64,000 nucleotides of DNA, taken from assembly GCA_007258455.2 (NCBI GenBank), contig VDFB02000003.1, forward strand, positions 45,635,889 to 45,699,888, in the 5' to 3' direction. A program made the translations under genes and the position numbers. The DNA is from Sequoia sempervirens (Eukaryota > Streptophyta > Pinopsida > Cupressales > Cupressaceae). Shown here one piece after another: positions 48,011 to 60,393 of this stretch (position 1 is its first letter; every line of letters starts with the position of its first letter). The notes below the pieces were generated by a model. That model ran no database searches. It was not told the DNA's origin and was given only the letters and a program-made list of their open reading frames with translations.

Positions 48011-48589
48011 CTAGCAACAGGAAATTCTAAAAGTTTAGTTTTAATGGTGACTTTGTGGCTACTCATTTGAAACATAAATATCTAAGATTTTTTGCTGCAA
48101 TTAAAGAACTAATGCCTCGGTTATCACCTTTTCAGATATCATCATTATTGAGAGTGACAACTCCACCTCCCTTTCTAGTAATGATTACACCTATTTTATT
48201 ACTTCTTTTGTCTTTGCTGCAAACACAAGTCCATCTGTCATTTCAGAGTTTGAACTCAGGATTTTTTCTCATGCAATTTATTTCCTTAATTAAACCTTTC
48301 TTTTCAAGGTACAATGCTCTGCTTGACCCAATTGAACTTTCCATCTTTGGCCTTTCATTTCATCAGGACTTGGCAATACTCTAACAACGTGCTTCCTCCT
48401 TTGTCCAGTTAGCTTGCCATCATGCATCCATGGGGTCCACATCTTCACTGGACACCTCGAACCATCACCCTTTTTAATCATTATCATTCTCATCATCAAA
48501 ACCCCTTATTTGAATATTTCTCCCACCAAGTCTATCCATCTAGCAAGAATTTCTTTAATTTGGTTAGGAAACTTAGAGAAATCCAGAAA

Positions 48590-50538
48590 ATTTAAAATTT
48601 CCTAATTAACACCTAGGTTGGCCATAGCATATGCAACCTTATTACCTTCCCTAAAGGAATAGCGTATTTTATAATATTGAATATCTCGTATCATGATTTT
48701 ACAATATTCCAATAGATCTTTAATTTACTAAGGGATTTTAGTCGTGTTGTTAAGATAGTCAATGATCAACTTTGAGTCTCCTTTTATAATCACCTTACTG
48801 TACCCCTTCTCTCTGAGATAACTGACTCTAATCCAAATAGCATAAGCTTCAACGAATTTGTTCATTCTTGTTTCTAAACCCTTGTTGTATCCTCCTAGAT
48901 AGGTTCCTTTATCATCCCTGATCACTCCACCAATAGTATCTTGTCCTAGATTCCCTTTTGAGAAACCATCAAAGTTGCATTTCACCCATCCTAGATCTGG
49001 GGGAATCCAAACAATATTGATTTTGATAAGTTTTTTCTCCCAATTTATATTTTTTAAGTCATGGGACATCCCCTATTGTTGTTTTATGCTTAACTCTTGT
49101 TGTGTTGGCCCTTTCTTAGCTTGGTTATACGAACAACTTTCTTGGTTTTCTTGAATTTTTCAAATTACAGTCAACATAGCTCCTTACTACTCCTAGTTGT
49201 ATCTCTAAACACTCTATTGTTTCTTTGTTTCCACAGGCCCCAAGCCAAAAATGGCGGAACTTGTCCCCATAGATCAATGATAATATTATGAGAGTAAGGA
49301 AAAAAAATCTATCCTTCCACAAAAATTTGAACATTAGCTGGGAAAACCTAGTCTACCTTCAGAATCTTGAGAGAAAAATCCCAAACTTCTTGAGCATAAG
49401 TAGATTGAAAGAATAGATGTATGATAGTTTCCTCTTGTTCATTACAAAGACTATGCCTATTGACCATATACTAGCCTCTTTTCTTTAGGTTATCTATAGT
49501 AAGGATCTTACCATGTATAACTGTCCACCAAAAATAGTTAATTTTTGAGATTAAATTCTTCCTCCATACATTGAGCCAACTAAAAGATCCAAAGTTTTGA
49601 GTTTGTTGCATCATGGATTCATAGGAAGATTTAACAGAGAACCTACTAGTAGCATTTTTTATCCAGATCCATTCATCCTTTTTTTTTTCTTGAGAAGAGG
49701 TTCAAATTTCCAATTTGATTCATAAGCAATTCTAAAGCAGCATCCCAATTTTATTGTCTACTTCCCCTTAGAACAACATTGTTCAGGTAATATTTGAAGC
49801 CTATCCACCTAGGTCTCAACCCTTCCCAAACTAAGTAGTTAGAGACTTTTTTTCCAATCCCTCTTTTCAATCTAATTCTGATTTTTTGGAGGCCTTCAGA
49901 AGCCGACAAAGGGGTCTGTGTGGACCAGGTATCTTCCCAAAAATCATTACTTAGCCCATTCTCGACCCTCATTTTAGCTCCTCTAGTTAGGATTCCTCTT
50001 GTTTTAAGAAGATTATTCCAAAACACTGATCCATACAAAAGATCCTTCTTCTAATAAAAAAGCTAGCTTCCTTATTCTTTAGATACTTCACCCTTAATAT
50101 TTGAGCCCAATCTTTTTCACCTTCCAGGAGAAACCAACCCATTTTTGCCACTAGAACTTTATTGAACAATTTTAATCTTCTGATTCCCAACCCTCTTGCT
50201 TTCTTTGAGGTAGAGACCATTTCCCACTTGATGAGTGCCATCCTTTTCCTTTCCTCCACCCCTAACCATAAAAATATTCATTGAATTGTTTCAATTCTCT
50301 CAATTATTTACACTAGGATATTAAACATAGATAAGTATTAGACTAAAATGTTCTGTAGAGAATCCTTCAAGAGCTGAATTTTTCCTACCAAGCTCAACAA
50401 TTTTCCTTTCCAACCAGGTAGTTTTTTGGACTTTCTCCACTATATAGTTCCAATAGTTTTTGTTCAAATTTTGAGAAAATAGAGGTAGGCCAAGGTAGGT
50501 AGTAGGTAACTCCGCCTTTTGACACCCCAATGGATAAA
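48590..50538 (-). mobile_element. LINE (L1-type) 3' remnant
   Basis: Minus strand, starting at 50,538 in the C-terminal part of RT (LGCQKAELPTTYLGLPLF). Then come KWEMVSTSKKARGLGIRRL and LFNKVLVAKMGWFLL (50,259-49,987), SNDFWEDTW (near 49,920), a Cys/His zf-RVT-like segment (49,700-49,350), and an RNase H domain of plant L1 type at 48728-49069 (WVKCNFDGFSKGN, GGVIRDDKGTYLGGYN, EAYAIW, KGDSKLIIDYLN) ending REGNKVAYAMANLGV near 48,610. The LINE is cut at its 5' side exactly where the solo LTR at 50539 begins, so it was either truncated or interrupted there. No poly(A) tail was seen. Confidence 0.88.
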
Positions 50539-51999
50539 TGATAATTTAATGATTTTGTTTAAGTGTCCTTGATTTTTGGGTCAAGACTAATATGCCACCT
50601 AAGGCATCTTTTCCCCCAAAGGTCTTGGGACCCTGATTTTGAAAGCACCTTAATAGGTCCCTTTTTGGAGTCTATGCTTCGAGTTTCATGCCTTGGAACT
50701 AACATTCCACCTAGGGAATCTTAGTCCCCCTTGAGGTATTCTCAAGATTTAATTTCAAATTTTGGCAAGATTTAGCCTCCTTTAATTAATGAATTCATAT
50801 GTCGACTTGGTATGGTGTAATTTCAGGATATTAAGTATAGATAAGTATAAATACAAGGTTCCTTCATTTATTTTCAATCAAGAATTTTGTGAGAGCATTC
50901 CTTTAATAGCATGATTGAGTTCACAAGAGCATTCAAGAGAAATTCATCAAGCATTTAGAGTCATCATCAAGATTCAAGCATCATATCAAAGATCTTCTTG
51001 CATCATGTGTGTTTTTGTGCTAACATTTGTGATGTAGGGTTTTGATTCAAGCAAGTATTTCAAGTCCATATCTCTCAAGCATTCAAGCATTTCAAGATCC
51101 ATATCCAAGATAGCCATTTCACACAATTTTGTAGGCTTTACAACAAAGGTTTGGTGAGTTGTAACATTGCATGTTGTTCATTCATCATTTCCCTTCATTA
51201 TTTCATTTCATTTCAAGGTTTAATTACCAACAAGGGGTTTGACCAAGGAAAACCCCCATTCACTAACAAACAAAAAAAATTTCTCTTCTTGCATGTTTAT
51301 GATTGTAGATTTAGATTGAATACTTGAAGATCATTTGAATTTCAAAGTTGCAAAGTTTCAAATTTGCATTGCAAATTTTCCATCTTCACGGAAACTCACT
51401 TACATGCCAAATCAAAAAAATTTAGAACCCGAGATCAGAGAAGAAGGAAGTGCAGACATCAATCCTTAGGACCATATTCAAAGATTCTCAAAATTCCAAA
51501 CGAGACTAAGTCACCACGTAGGGCGTCTTAGTTCTCCTAGAGGTATTTTTCAGAGATTCTTCCAAATTTGGTTCTGACATCCGAAGATTCTGCATCTTCC
51601 CTAAAAAATAGAAACGGGACTAAGACAACAATAAGGGCATCTTTTTCCTCCATAGCACTTTTTGACAACTTCTTTGCATTTCCGAAATCCTCACAAAATT
51701 TCCAGACTTCCTAGGTACACATATCCTAACTTGTTGCATTATTTCATCATTTACATCCTTCATTTAGCTTGCATTACTAGGTTTTGTAGGTTGAGTGCTT
51801 ATTTGTATTTTTCAAGCATTTTCTAGGTGGTGAACCCTTAAAAGCTTAAAAAACCCCTTCCTAGGTCTTCCTTTTTGAGAATTGACTCACATTGTGGGGT
51901 TGATAGTCAATCCAATTAGGACTCCTAGGACATAATTGAATGACCTAAGGATAATAGCAGTGGTCTAACACACTTCTCCCTACATTTTCCTATAGTTCA
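50539..51999. mobile_element. Probable solo LTR, relative of the one in E3 but inverted
   Basis: Begins TGATAATTTAATG and ends TTCCTATAGTTCA; flanks ATAAA and ATGAA differ by one G-to-A change, as expected of an old 5-bp duplication. Compared with 25806-27403, the opposite strand shares blocks such as TTTAATTACCAACAAGGGG and GTTTGACCAAGGAAAACCCC (51,218-51,260). Both also carry repeated GGGACTAAGTCACCA-type phrases. No coding sense. Limits are less secure than for the copy inside E3. Confidence 0.65.
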
Positions 52000-52004
52000 A
52001 TGAA

Positions 52005-52930
52005 AAAAATACCATTTATAAATATTGCACAACACACAACACACATCACGATTACAATGCATATTATAGAAAAAAAATAATCCTAAAAGTATATTTTAAT
52101 TCTTTCCATGTTAAACTCAAAAACTTAACTACCTTAGAGGACCACAAGACTCATATATAGGGAACTAAGTTTTTTGACATAATTTTGTCATTAGATGACA
52201 TATCTAGAGTATGTTGTGGTTGAATGCAAGAAAATGCAAGAAAATGCAAGAAAAATATTCAAGTTAGATCAATGAACCTCTTATTAATTCTTCCCATTAT
52301 CCTTTTTTAGCTAACAAAACTATTGTTTTGATAATGGCCACCCCCTCTCATACTTGACCCTTCTCAAATAATAAGATTTTGCATACAAGGAGATAGTCTT
52401 AATTTCTCATTGCATCCAATACTCCCAACTATTTTTAGCCTCCACCATTTAAACTATCTCATAAAAGCCTAACTTCTATCTCGAAATCAATTAAAATAGG
52501 ATAAAAGAGGGTATAAGAAGATTTTATTTGCATGAGATAGATATATAATAATTAGGGTTGTAACATTATAGGATGAAAAGAAAACCATAAATTAAACTAA
52601 ATATGGAGTATTAAACTGCATTGCCTTGCTTCTCCTAGGTGAGTGATTTTGGTCCTCCAAATGAATGAGGATAAACTATTGACTAATGCATTCAAGTGCT
52701 TAAATATTTTTTTTAGTATTATATTTTTATTATTGTCAAAAAAATATTAACGACTCTATTAACAAAATTATTATCCTTCTAATTTATTATCTGACTATTC
52801 ACCAAATCTTCTAACAGGTTGACAAGCTTGTTTATTTAGAAAGATCTAATAGTTTCCTAAGAAAATCATGAAATTAAATCTAGAATTCCTATAATCTATC
52901 CATCATATTCATGATTATTCATGATTAACT
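52005..52930. other. AT-rich non-coding
   Basis: No coherent frame. If the LINE at 48.6-50.5 kb had been interrupted by the LTR, its RT should continue here on the minus strand. I do not see it, so 5' truncation of the LINE or later loss is more likely. Confidence 0.5.
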
Positions 52931-53190
52931 ATGTGAAATGTCTGTTGCCTACCATGGGTTGAAGATCGCTCAATCTAAAGGTTTTAGAAATGTGTGGTTA
53001 GAGGGAGATTCTTTAAATGTAATTAACAACTTGAAGATGTCTACTCCTCCCTCTTGGAGTGTTGAATCCCTTATATTGGATGCAATTGAAATTTTGAATT
53101 CATTTGATGAATTCTATATTTCTCATATCTTTCGAGAGGGTAATGGTCTTGCAAATGTCTTTGCTAACATTGGTGTGTGGCTATAGGTTT
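52930..53190 (+). pseudogene. LINE RNase H C-terminal fragment
   Basis: The 82-residue frame at 52938-53186 matches the plant L1-type RNase H tail: GLKIAQSKGFRNVWLEGDSL (Asp motif), a PPSWSVESLILDAIEIL segment, and ISHIFREGNGLANVFANIGV, where the usual AD of the last motif reads AN. It is on the opposite strand from the LINE at 48.6-50.5 kb, so it is a separate copy. The rest of the element is absent. Confidence 0.85.
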
Positions 53191-53682
53191 TGGGATGTGG
53201 ATGATCCCCTTCTTATTGAGTCCCTTACTTGTCTTAATAATGATTATATAAAGTGCTAAGGTGGGAATCGAATTTATTATGCATTGTATTCACATTTCCT
53301 ATTCACATGGTAGATTATCCTTCCAACTAATCTTGATTTGGATCATGCTTGGGATTTTGATTGTTTGAGTATCCCCCATATGGGGTGGCCTTCAAGGATA
53401 ATAATTATTCTCTGCCACCTTTTTTTTTCACATGGATTGTGGGTATTTCCTTGCCTATGTTCTCAAGGCCAGGGAAAACATTAAGAAACCCCCCCTTGGT
53501 GAAGGTGTAAAATCCTAGCGAATCTTGTATAATTCCTGATAAAAATATTAATTTTAGTGGAAATTTTTTTCATTTTTTCATGACAAAAAAAAAAAATCCA
53601 TTGGAAAATCTTTTCTAATCGCTAGAAGTCTGTGGAAAATCCTAGCGAAATGCAAATTTTTTAAAACCACTAAATTTTTTCC

Positions 53683-53905
53683 ATTGGCGATTAAAATCTA
53701 TTTTCAAACCAATAAAATATTTTGATTGGCGAATTAAACCTGTTTTCAAACTAGAAAAAATAATTTTGTTGGTGATTAAAACTTTTTTTTCATTTGAACT
53801 AAAAAATAAAATTCATTGGCGAATTAAACCTATTTTCAAATGATTAAGAAAAAAACATTGGTGATTTAAACATAATATCAAACTGATAAAAAAAATGTAG
53901 TGGCA
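53683..53905 (+). repeat. 43-bp tandem repeat, five units
   Basis: Units begin ATTGGCGAATTAAACC (or close variants) at about 53683, 53725, 53768, 53814 and 53857, followed by TATTTTCAAACT and an A-rich run. Related phrases (TCCTAGCGAA, CTAGCGAAATGC) appear from 53,510, so the array may once have been longer. Confidence 0.8.
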
Positions 53906-53940
53906 AAGTGTCAGTGAAAATTTTCCTAACCTTAGCTAAA

Positions 53941-54048
53941 GTCTTTCTTGGTCATCTTTATAGTCAGTGGGTCGGAGGTTTCAAAAACTTTGAAACTTCA
54001 AACTTTGGTTCTAAGGTTCCAAGTTTCAGCGACCACATGACATTATGG
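53941..54048 (+). repeat. Direct repeat, left copy (partner at 61036)
   Basis: About 108 bases starting GTCTTTCTTGGTCATCTTT and including GGTTTCAAAAACTTTGAAAC and AAGGTTCCAAGTTTCA. It recurs in the same orientation at 61036-61149. The two copies bracket the decayed ORF at 56.6-60.4 kb. The flanking DNA on either side of each copy does not match, so they are not shown to be LTR ends. Confidence 0.85.
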
Positions 54049-54057
54049 ACCATGACC

Positions 54058-56195
54058 GTTCAATGAATTTTTTATGGACTACTGTAGCTGCATTCCGGAA
54101 GTATATCTCTCAAGCACTAGATATGTGAATTGAAACCTCCAAAATTACACTAGAACTATTAGATTTTCATAAATCAATTGTTGAGATTTTATTAATTATT
54201 TAGGTTTGTCGGTCATCCTGCTCTTGTTTACCGTTTAATATTGCCTAAGTCAGACCAAAATATTTTATGGTCCAAAGCCTTATCTTAACTCTTTAATCCA
54301 GAGGGTTGAGTCTCGTCAACCTAGCGATGTCCTCATTTTAAATTATGCACATGCATAAAGTTTGTTTTAAAAGAGGGACAGTTCAATGATTTTTTTATGG
54401 ATGGCTATAGATGCATTCTAGAAGTAAATCCTTGAAGTACTAGACTTGCAAACTAAAACCTCCAGAATAACAATAGAACCATTAGATTTTCATAAATCAA
54501 TGGTTGAGATTTTATTAATGATTGGTTTTAGAAATCAACATATAGTTTTGATCATAAGTGAGCATGATTTATTGTGACTTATTAGCTAGGACATTGATAA
54601 ACATTAAAGTAAAATGAGTTATTTAATTATCTCTTTTCAATGCATAGAAGTACTCTACCTTTCATTTATTCTATTGAAATTCTCAATTTGGCTATGGTAT
54701 TGGGTGGCAGCGCAGATTAATACCATATGAATAGCCAGAGTGATTGATTGGATAGATTTATATTGAAAAATGTACGATGCACTGTAGAATCGTGGATGAT
54801 GTTGTCAATAATCCAGTGATTTTGACAATCGACAACTTGCATTCAACATTGTCAATTTTGACAATTGACAGCTTGTCAACTTCAGCTACAATTTGCAACT
54901 TTGCATGTAGCCAGTTTGAGGTACTGATTAAGTTGGATTTTTGGTTTGCATGAATCACAATTATTACTAAGTAGTTAGTAGTAATTATACACAACCTCAG
55001 AGATCACATGCGACACATGTGAGGTGTACAAAGTACCAGGCTGGTAGTGGCACTTTTGGTGGAATTTTTGGCCCATAAATAAGGATAGTGAGCACAACTA
55101 AAATTATTCGTTTAATTGTCATGTAAGGGTTTTCATTTTGTAGGGTTAATAAGTTAATAAGGATTCAGGAAGAAGATGATTCAGTATTATTGGGGATGCT
55201 CTAAATTCTCCTACCTCTAGTTATGTAGTTATAGAGTAAAAGACCAATTTCCTTCAAGTTCAAAATGGGTGGAATTGGAAAGAAGTTGATTTGGTTCACC
55301 TGATTTCTCAAACAAGTTTTGAACCAGGATGAGGAGCTCTGATGGACATAAGTGCTATCCCAATGCATGGAGGTTGCAAGTAGAAGATGGGAGCAGTTTT
55401 ACTACCCCTCATCATCTGCATGGTTGTCCAGGAAATTCCCAAGCATTTAATTTTAGTGCTCATCTTCTGCATGGGAGCAGTTTTACAATCCCTCATCTTC
55501 TACATAGTCTGGTTCTAAAAGGGGCTAAGTACATTTTGTATCTTCACGGCTCCCATTTCCCTAGTTTGATCAAGCCCCCTTTCCCCATGCATTTATTTTC
55601 AAAGCGTATGGCTAACTCGACAAGTCCCATGTGTTAATTTTTAGAGCTCATGGTTGACCCGACAAGTTCCATTTATTTTCAGAGATACATGTATCACATT
55701 TATGTTTTCAACTTTTCACTAGCAATCCAGCAGAAGCTTGGCACTTGCGCTTACATTTGTATTTGTACTATGTATTAATGTAATAATGTGACATTGTAAT
55801 TTAGTTGTAATAAAATAAATGGTTGTCCTATTAATGTGACATTGTAATTAATTTTATTAAGTCCTTTGCAAGTTAAGTGCCATTAATGGTTGTGCAATGT
55901 GCTATTAATGTGACATTGTAATTCATTTTATTTAGGCCTTTGAAATGTTAAGTTTCTGGCCCCTTGGCCTTGATGTCAATCCTAGCACATTAAAATTTAA
56001 AGAAAATTTAAAACACATGTTTTATGTTTATTATTTATATCATAAATTACTCAACCATTCGATGAACATTTGATGTATGGTTGTAGTTGCATTCCAGAAT
56101 GAAATGCACAAAGTGCTACGCTTGCGAACTTAAACCTAGGGAATCACCCTATAACCATTAGATTAACAAAGCTCAACGGTTTAGAATTTGTTGTC
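54058..56195 (+). repeat. Three copies of a ~140-bp direct repeat
   Basis: Copies at about 54058-54197, 54381-54520 and 56054-56195. All contain GCATTC-(C/T)(G/A)GAAGTA or a close variant, an AAACCTCC-like block, ACCATTAGATTTTCATAAAT, and GTTGAGATTTTATTAAT (less clear in the third). The first two are about 85% alike by eye; the third is more diverged. Confidence 0.75.
55784..55923 (+). repeat. Three short direct repeats, TTAATGTGACATTGTAATT
   Basis: Near-identical 17-19-base copies at 55784, 55831 and 55905. They lie in AT-rich DNA before the decayed ORF; no function inferred. Confidence 0.9.
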
Positions 56196-56609
56196 AACGT
56201 AGGAGTAAATCATTATTTTTAATGGCTTGTTTTAAATTCTTCCAACCATGTACATTGTACTACCTAATTGTGTACTATGTAGTCCATAAGTAACGAGTAG
56301 ACGTTTCGATGTCATTTAGTTTGCTCATTGCAGTGCACCACCCAATTTTGGGTTCCACAGTTCCACTTCCAACAAAGCCATTCTAGTAATCCAGTTTCAA
56401 GCTTCAGCGTAGTTTCAACTTCAAGAATCAAAATCCAAAATCTAGTTAAGTTAAAGAATTTCGGTGGCTATGTTTCATCACTTGACGTTTCTTAAAATCT
56501 TATTTTGTCAAACTTTGAAGTTTAGGTTTAGGGTTAAGAGGCTTAAGAATTAAGAAAAATTAAGGACTAATAGGGAATTCACAAATTTCATATTGTTGAT
56601 TGTATCAAC

Positions 56610-59600
56610 ATGTCTGTACCACCAATACCACTAGAGCAATGTTGGATAAAAAAATACATTATGCAAAATTACTTAAAACCCCAGGTTTCACTGATGAATA
56701 CCATGATATTTATGATCCTGAAACCTATGGTAGGCATACCTCATAACTTAGATTTTCATCTGAGAATAAGGTTACAAATAAACTTCAAGTTAATAGTATC
56801 AGTGCATCGTGGTTAACTGGATTAGGGTGCATGATGTTACATGAGGTTTTCCTTTGCCCAAAATATATCATGGTCTGTGCCCTAAATTATGATGATAACA
56901 AAAGAGAAATTTTTAATAAAGATAACAAAGAAGAATTGTTGTCCATTAATGCAGAAGAACTTGGAAAAGTGTTGGCCTTGAAGGTTTACAACCAAAGAAT
57001 TTAGAAATTTCCACATTGACCTAGAAAATGTTGCTAGTGATTATGAAGCAGTGGATGAAATGGAGAAAAAATATTTCTTAAATAGAATAGTTCAGGATAG
57101 AAAAAAATTGAAAGGTGATGTTAAGCCTCCTTATGATTTGGATATTTTTAAACCATGGGTTCATGATACTATTTCCATGCTAGCATTTTTCCTCGGACTG
57201 GATAGCAATTTGGAAGTGGGTGCATGCCTCCTTGAAATGGTGTATAATATCCATTATGGCGTTCCACATGCCAAATATAATTTTATTGAGCACATTGTAG
57301 AATCCATGCATAAACAATTTTTAATGATTAAAGGAGGTTCCACCAAGACATTTAGGTTCACAACCTACTTGTGCTATCTTTTTCTATTCAAATTCAGAGG
57401 AATGTTTCAGACCAACAAGCTTTAGATTCAGCCCTATGGTAATAGTAATCCTGAGCAAAAGAAAATGGCTCCAGTATACGAATGGACCATTGTTATAAGG
57501 TTGCATGATTCTTGAAGGAACTATAGTCATTTTGTAGGTCCTACTTTTTAGCTCCATTGCATCAAGAAATTACAAATACTCCAATGCCTAGATTGCCTAT
57601 GTCATGTAGAAACTACATTCAACTAGGAAAAGAAATACAATTGGCTGATTGGTACTTAATGGAAGAATATATTGTGCTAAGATTTTATGGATTAGAAGTA
57701 CGGCCATACAAACTTCCAATACATGTGACAAAAAGGGTTTTTCCTTTGGAATATGTAAGGAAGATGCAAAGTAATGATGAAAGACACTTTAGTGGTCAGG
57801 GGAAGAAGACCTTATTTCCTTCTTTACCTTTTTCATGTGGAGGGATGACATTCAAGAGAAAAGCATTTAGTGTGGCACATGATCTTTTGAATTTTTTTAT
57901 TTTGATGCTATCTGTCACTGGTAGTATGATCCATGTGACACCATTAAATCAATGATTGTGCTCAATAAGAATGTTGCAAGTAGAATTCAACATCAAAGTA
58001 AACCCTTGCTTGAAAACTTGAGAAACAAGGATTCTAGGAATGAGGTCAAAGTAGCAATGGAGAAAAGTGCTACTGAGAATGGTATTTCTTTTGAGCAATT
58101 GTTAGCAAAAATTATGGCATTGCATCGAAAGACAATTAGGAGGTATAGTTTTTTTTATGAAAAAAGTCATAAACCATCTAGTAGAGTAAAAATGCCAAAT
58201 TCTCTAGAGAAGGAAGTTACAGAAAAAAATTGGCCACGATAAAAAATTGTTGCCTTTTGGTCTATGAGGAAGGACCTAGGTGATCCAAGAGCTCTTGCAG
58301 AGTATGGAGATAATGAAGAAGATCTTGAGTTTAGAAAATTATGGAATATAAAGAATTTGAATGAACAAGAAGATGAAGAAAGTGATGATGATAGGCAAGA
58401 AGAAAGCCATGCAAGTTTTAAACTTGGTTTAAGTGAGGCCACAAAAGAAGCATTTACTACAGGAGCAGCCATAGCTGAAAAAATGGATTATGAAGGTGGT
58501 CCTTTGGGGTCCCAAAGACAAGGCCCTTGGATGGTAATAGATGTAGAGCATAGAAAACCAATTGATAAATCTGGCCTTGGGGTTGGAGGTGAAAAATTAG
58601 ACCTAGGGTATACAGGTCAATTTGTTAGAGCTTCAAGTTCAAATCCTCATCCTCATGGTTAGACACAATCACAACTAGGACATGCCCATGGTGGAGGGCT
58701 TAGTGCAACTAGAACTACCTCTAGTGGAAATGGTATGGGTAGTAGTACTAGTAGTGGTCAACATGTGCTACAACAACAAATTACACACAAGAGGACAACA
58801 CAATATACCACAGAAACACCAGGCAATCAAGGCATACAAAAGAGGCAAAGGATTTTGACAGGTCCAACTCCAAGTCACACTACCAGTGGATCCACCACAA
58901 AGGAGTTATTTCTAGGCACTCCCTCAATGCTAGATATTCTAGCTATGACATCATTAGCAACTGCAAGTACTCCTATTCCTTCGCCATTCAAGAATTCCAT
59001 TGTTCCTACATCATCAGGTTTTGATTACATTGAAGAGTTTAAAAAGAAATCAGAATTGAATAAAAAAAGAAAAGAAGCAACTAATGGAGAGTGTGTCTGC
59101 TCTAACTTCAGATCTTGCAACAACCATGCTATTACTCACATTTGACACAAATAAAGAAATCATGGAGTACACAATTCTTGTTCCCATAGTTCAAAAAAAA
59201 CCAACAAATTAGATGGCTCCATCTGAATTTGAGGTGAACAATTTTCAATTGAATTTTTTTGGACTCAGAAATACTAACAAAATTAATGTATCAAAGAAGA
59301 ACAATGAATTGGTGTACACATCATTGCTAAAGCAAGATAGAGAGAAAAAAATGTTGTAGACTCAAATTAAAAAGTTACAGGCAGACCTAGCAAATGAGAA
59401 AGCAAAGAGGAAAGCATCAGATAACAAGAGCAATGAATTAGAAAAAACAATTAAAAAATCTACCTCTACATTAACAAGCAAAGAGGATAAGTAGAATGAG
59501 ACTGCAATGAATGAATTGAAGCAAAGGCTAGATGAGAGCAACAAGAAATATGATGAGGAAAAATCCACTTCAGAAAAATTAATACTAAGCATTGCAAATG

Positions 59601-60393
59601 GAAATGCACAGTGGGAACAAAAATTGGAGAAGGAGATAAAAATAGATGAAAGATTGGAGGCAGAGCTACTGGAAGAAAAAAATGAAATTAAGTCTTGTCA
59701 AAATAAGTTACCTTCATTTTGTAGAGAAACAATGAGGCATATGAAACAAAAGATGTGGGATGAAATAATGCAGGGATTGATCATTTGTGTATCATGTTTC
59801 AATTGATTGATGCTATTAGACAACATCATAGGAAGCTCAACAAATATTTAATGGAGAACAAAAATGTGTTGGCATTAGACAAATAAGCAAATCAAATTCA
59901 ACAAATAGTCTACAAAGCTAGTGACAATGTTTTGAAATCAAAAGGGATTACTAATTGGCTTGCTACATCAATGACGTTGTCATCTGTCATTGAAAAGTGT
60001 TCGAGAATGCGTGAAATAGAGAAATATTTGCATTTGGTTGTAGACAAGATGAAGAAGGTGGATGAAAAGTTAAGGAACTTCACAGAGCTTGGTTTACCAA
60101 AGGATTTTGACACAAATGAGCGATTTGTTGGATGGAATGATTTCAGAAAGAAGGTGGAGGATGCAAGGAAGATTTATTTGGACTAGTTTCCTCATAACCC
60201 AGATGTGGTGACCTATTTGGATTCCATCAAACCATTGCTAACCTTGAGTGCAAAATTGACTGAAGAATCCAAGACAGGTTCCAATTTGAATAATGAATTG
60301 TTAACAAATCTTCAAGTCAAACAACATCAGTTAGAACAAATGAAAATTCCAACACCTAAAGAGTGGAAGTTGCTAGAAAAGGTGATGCAGTGA
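56610..60393 (+). pseudogene. Decayed ~1,250-codon ORF with coiled coil
   Basis: Starts at Met 56610 (MSVPPIPLEQCWIKKYIMQN) and reads across shifts and stops to 60393. N-terminal part: FTDEYHDIYDPETYG in a shifted frame, LLSINAEELGKVLAL, KPPYDLDIFKPWVHDTIS, FRFTTYLCYLFLFKFRGMF, and PRLPMSCRNYIQLGKEIQLA. Middle (57952-59145, one frame with stops at 58240 and 58660): basic N-part, acidic EQEDEESDDDRQEES, then Ser/Thr/Gly/Gln-rich. The C-terminal part has a coiled coil (KQRLDESNKKYDEEKSTSEK) and a final helical block (MREIEKYLHLVVDKMKKVDE, EERSKTGS-like linker) to EWKLLEKVMQ. Not recognised; similar in order to the E2 extra ORF, so probably retroelement-borne. Confidence 0.6.

Noticed and set aside
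54800..54880. TTGTCAATTTTGACAA palindrome and neighbouring TTGAC words as a WRKY-type regulatory site.
   Set aside because: Short, AT-rich and not next to any intact gene; no support beyond the word match.
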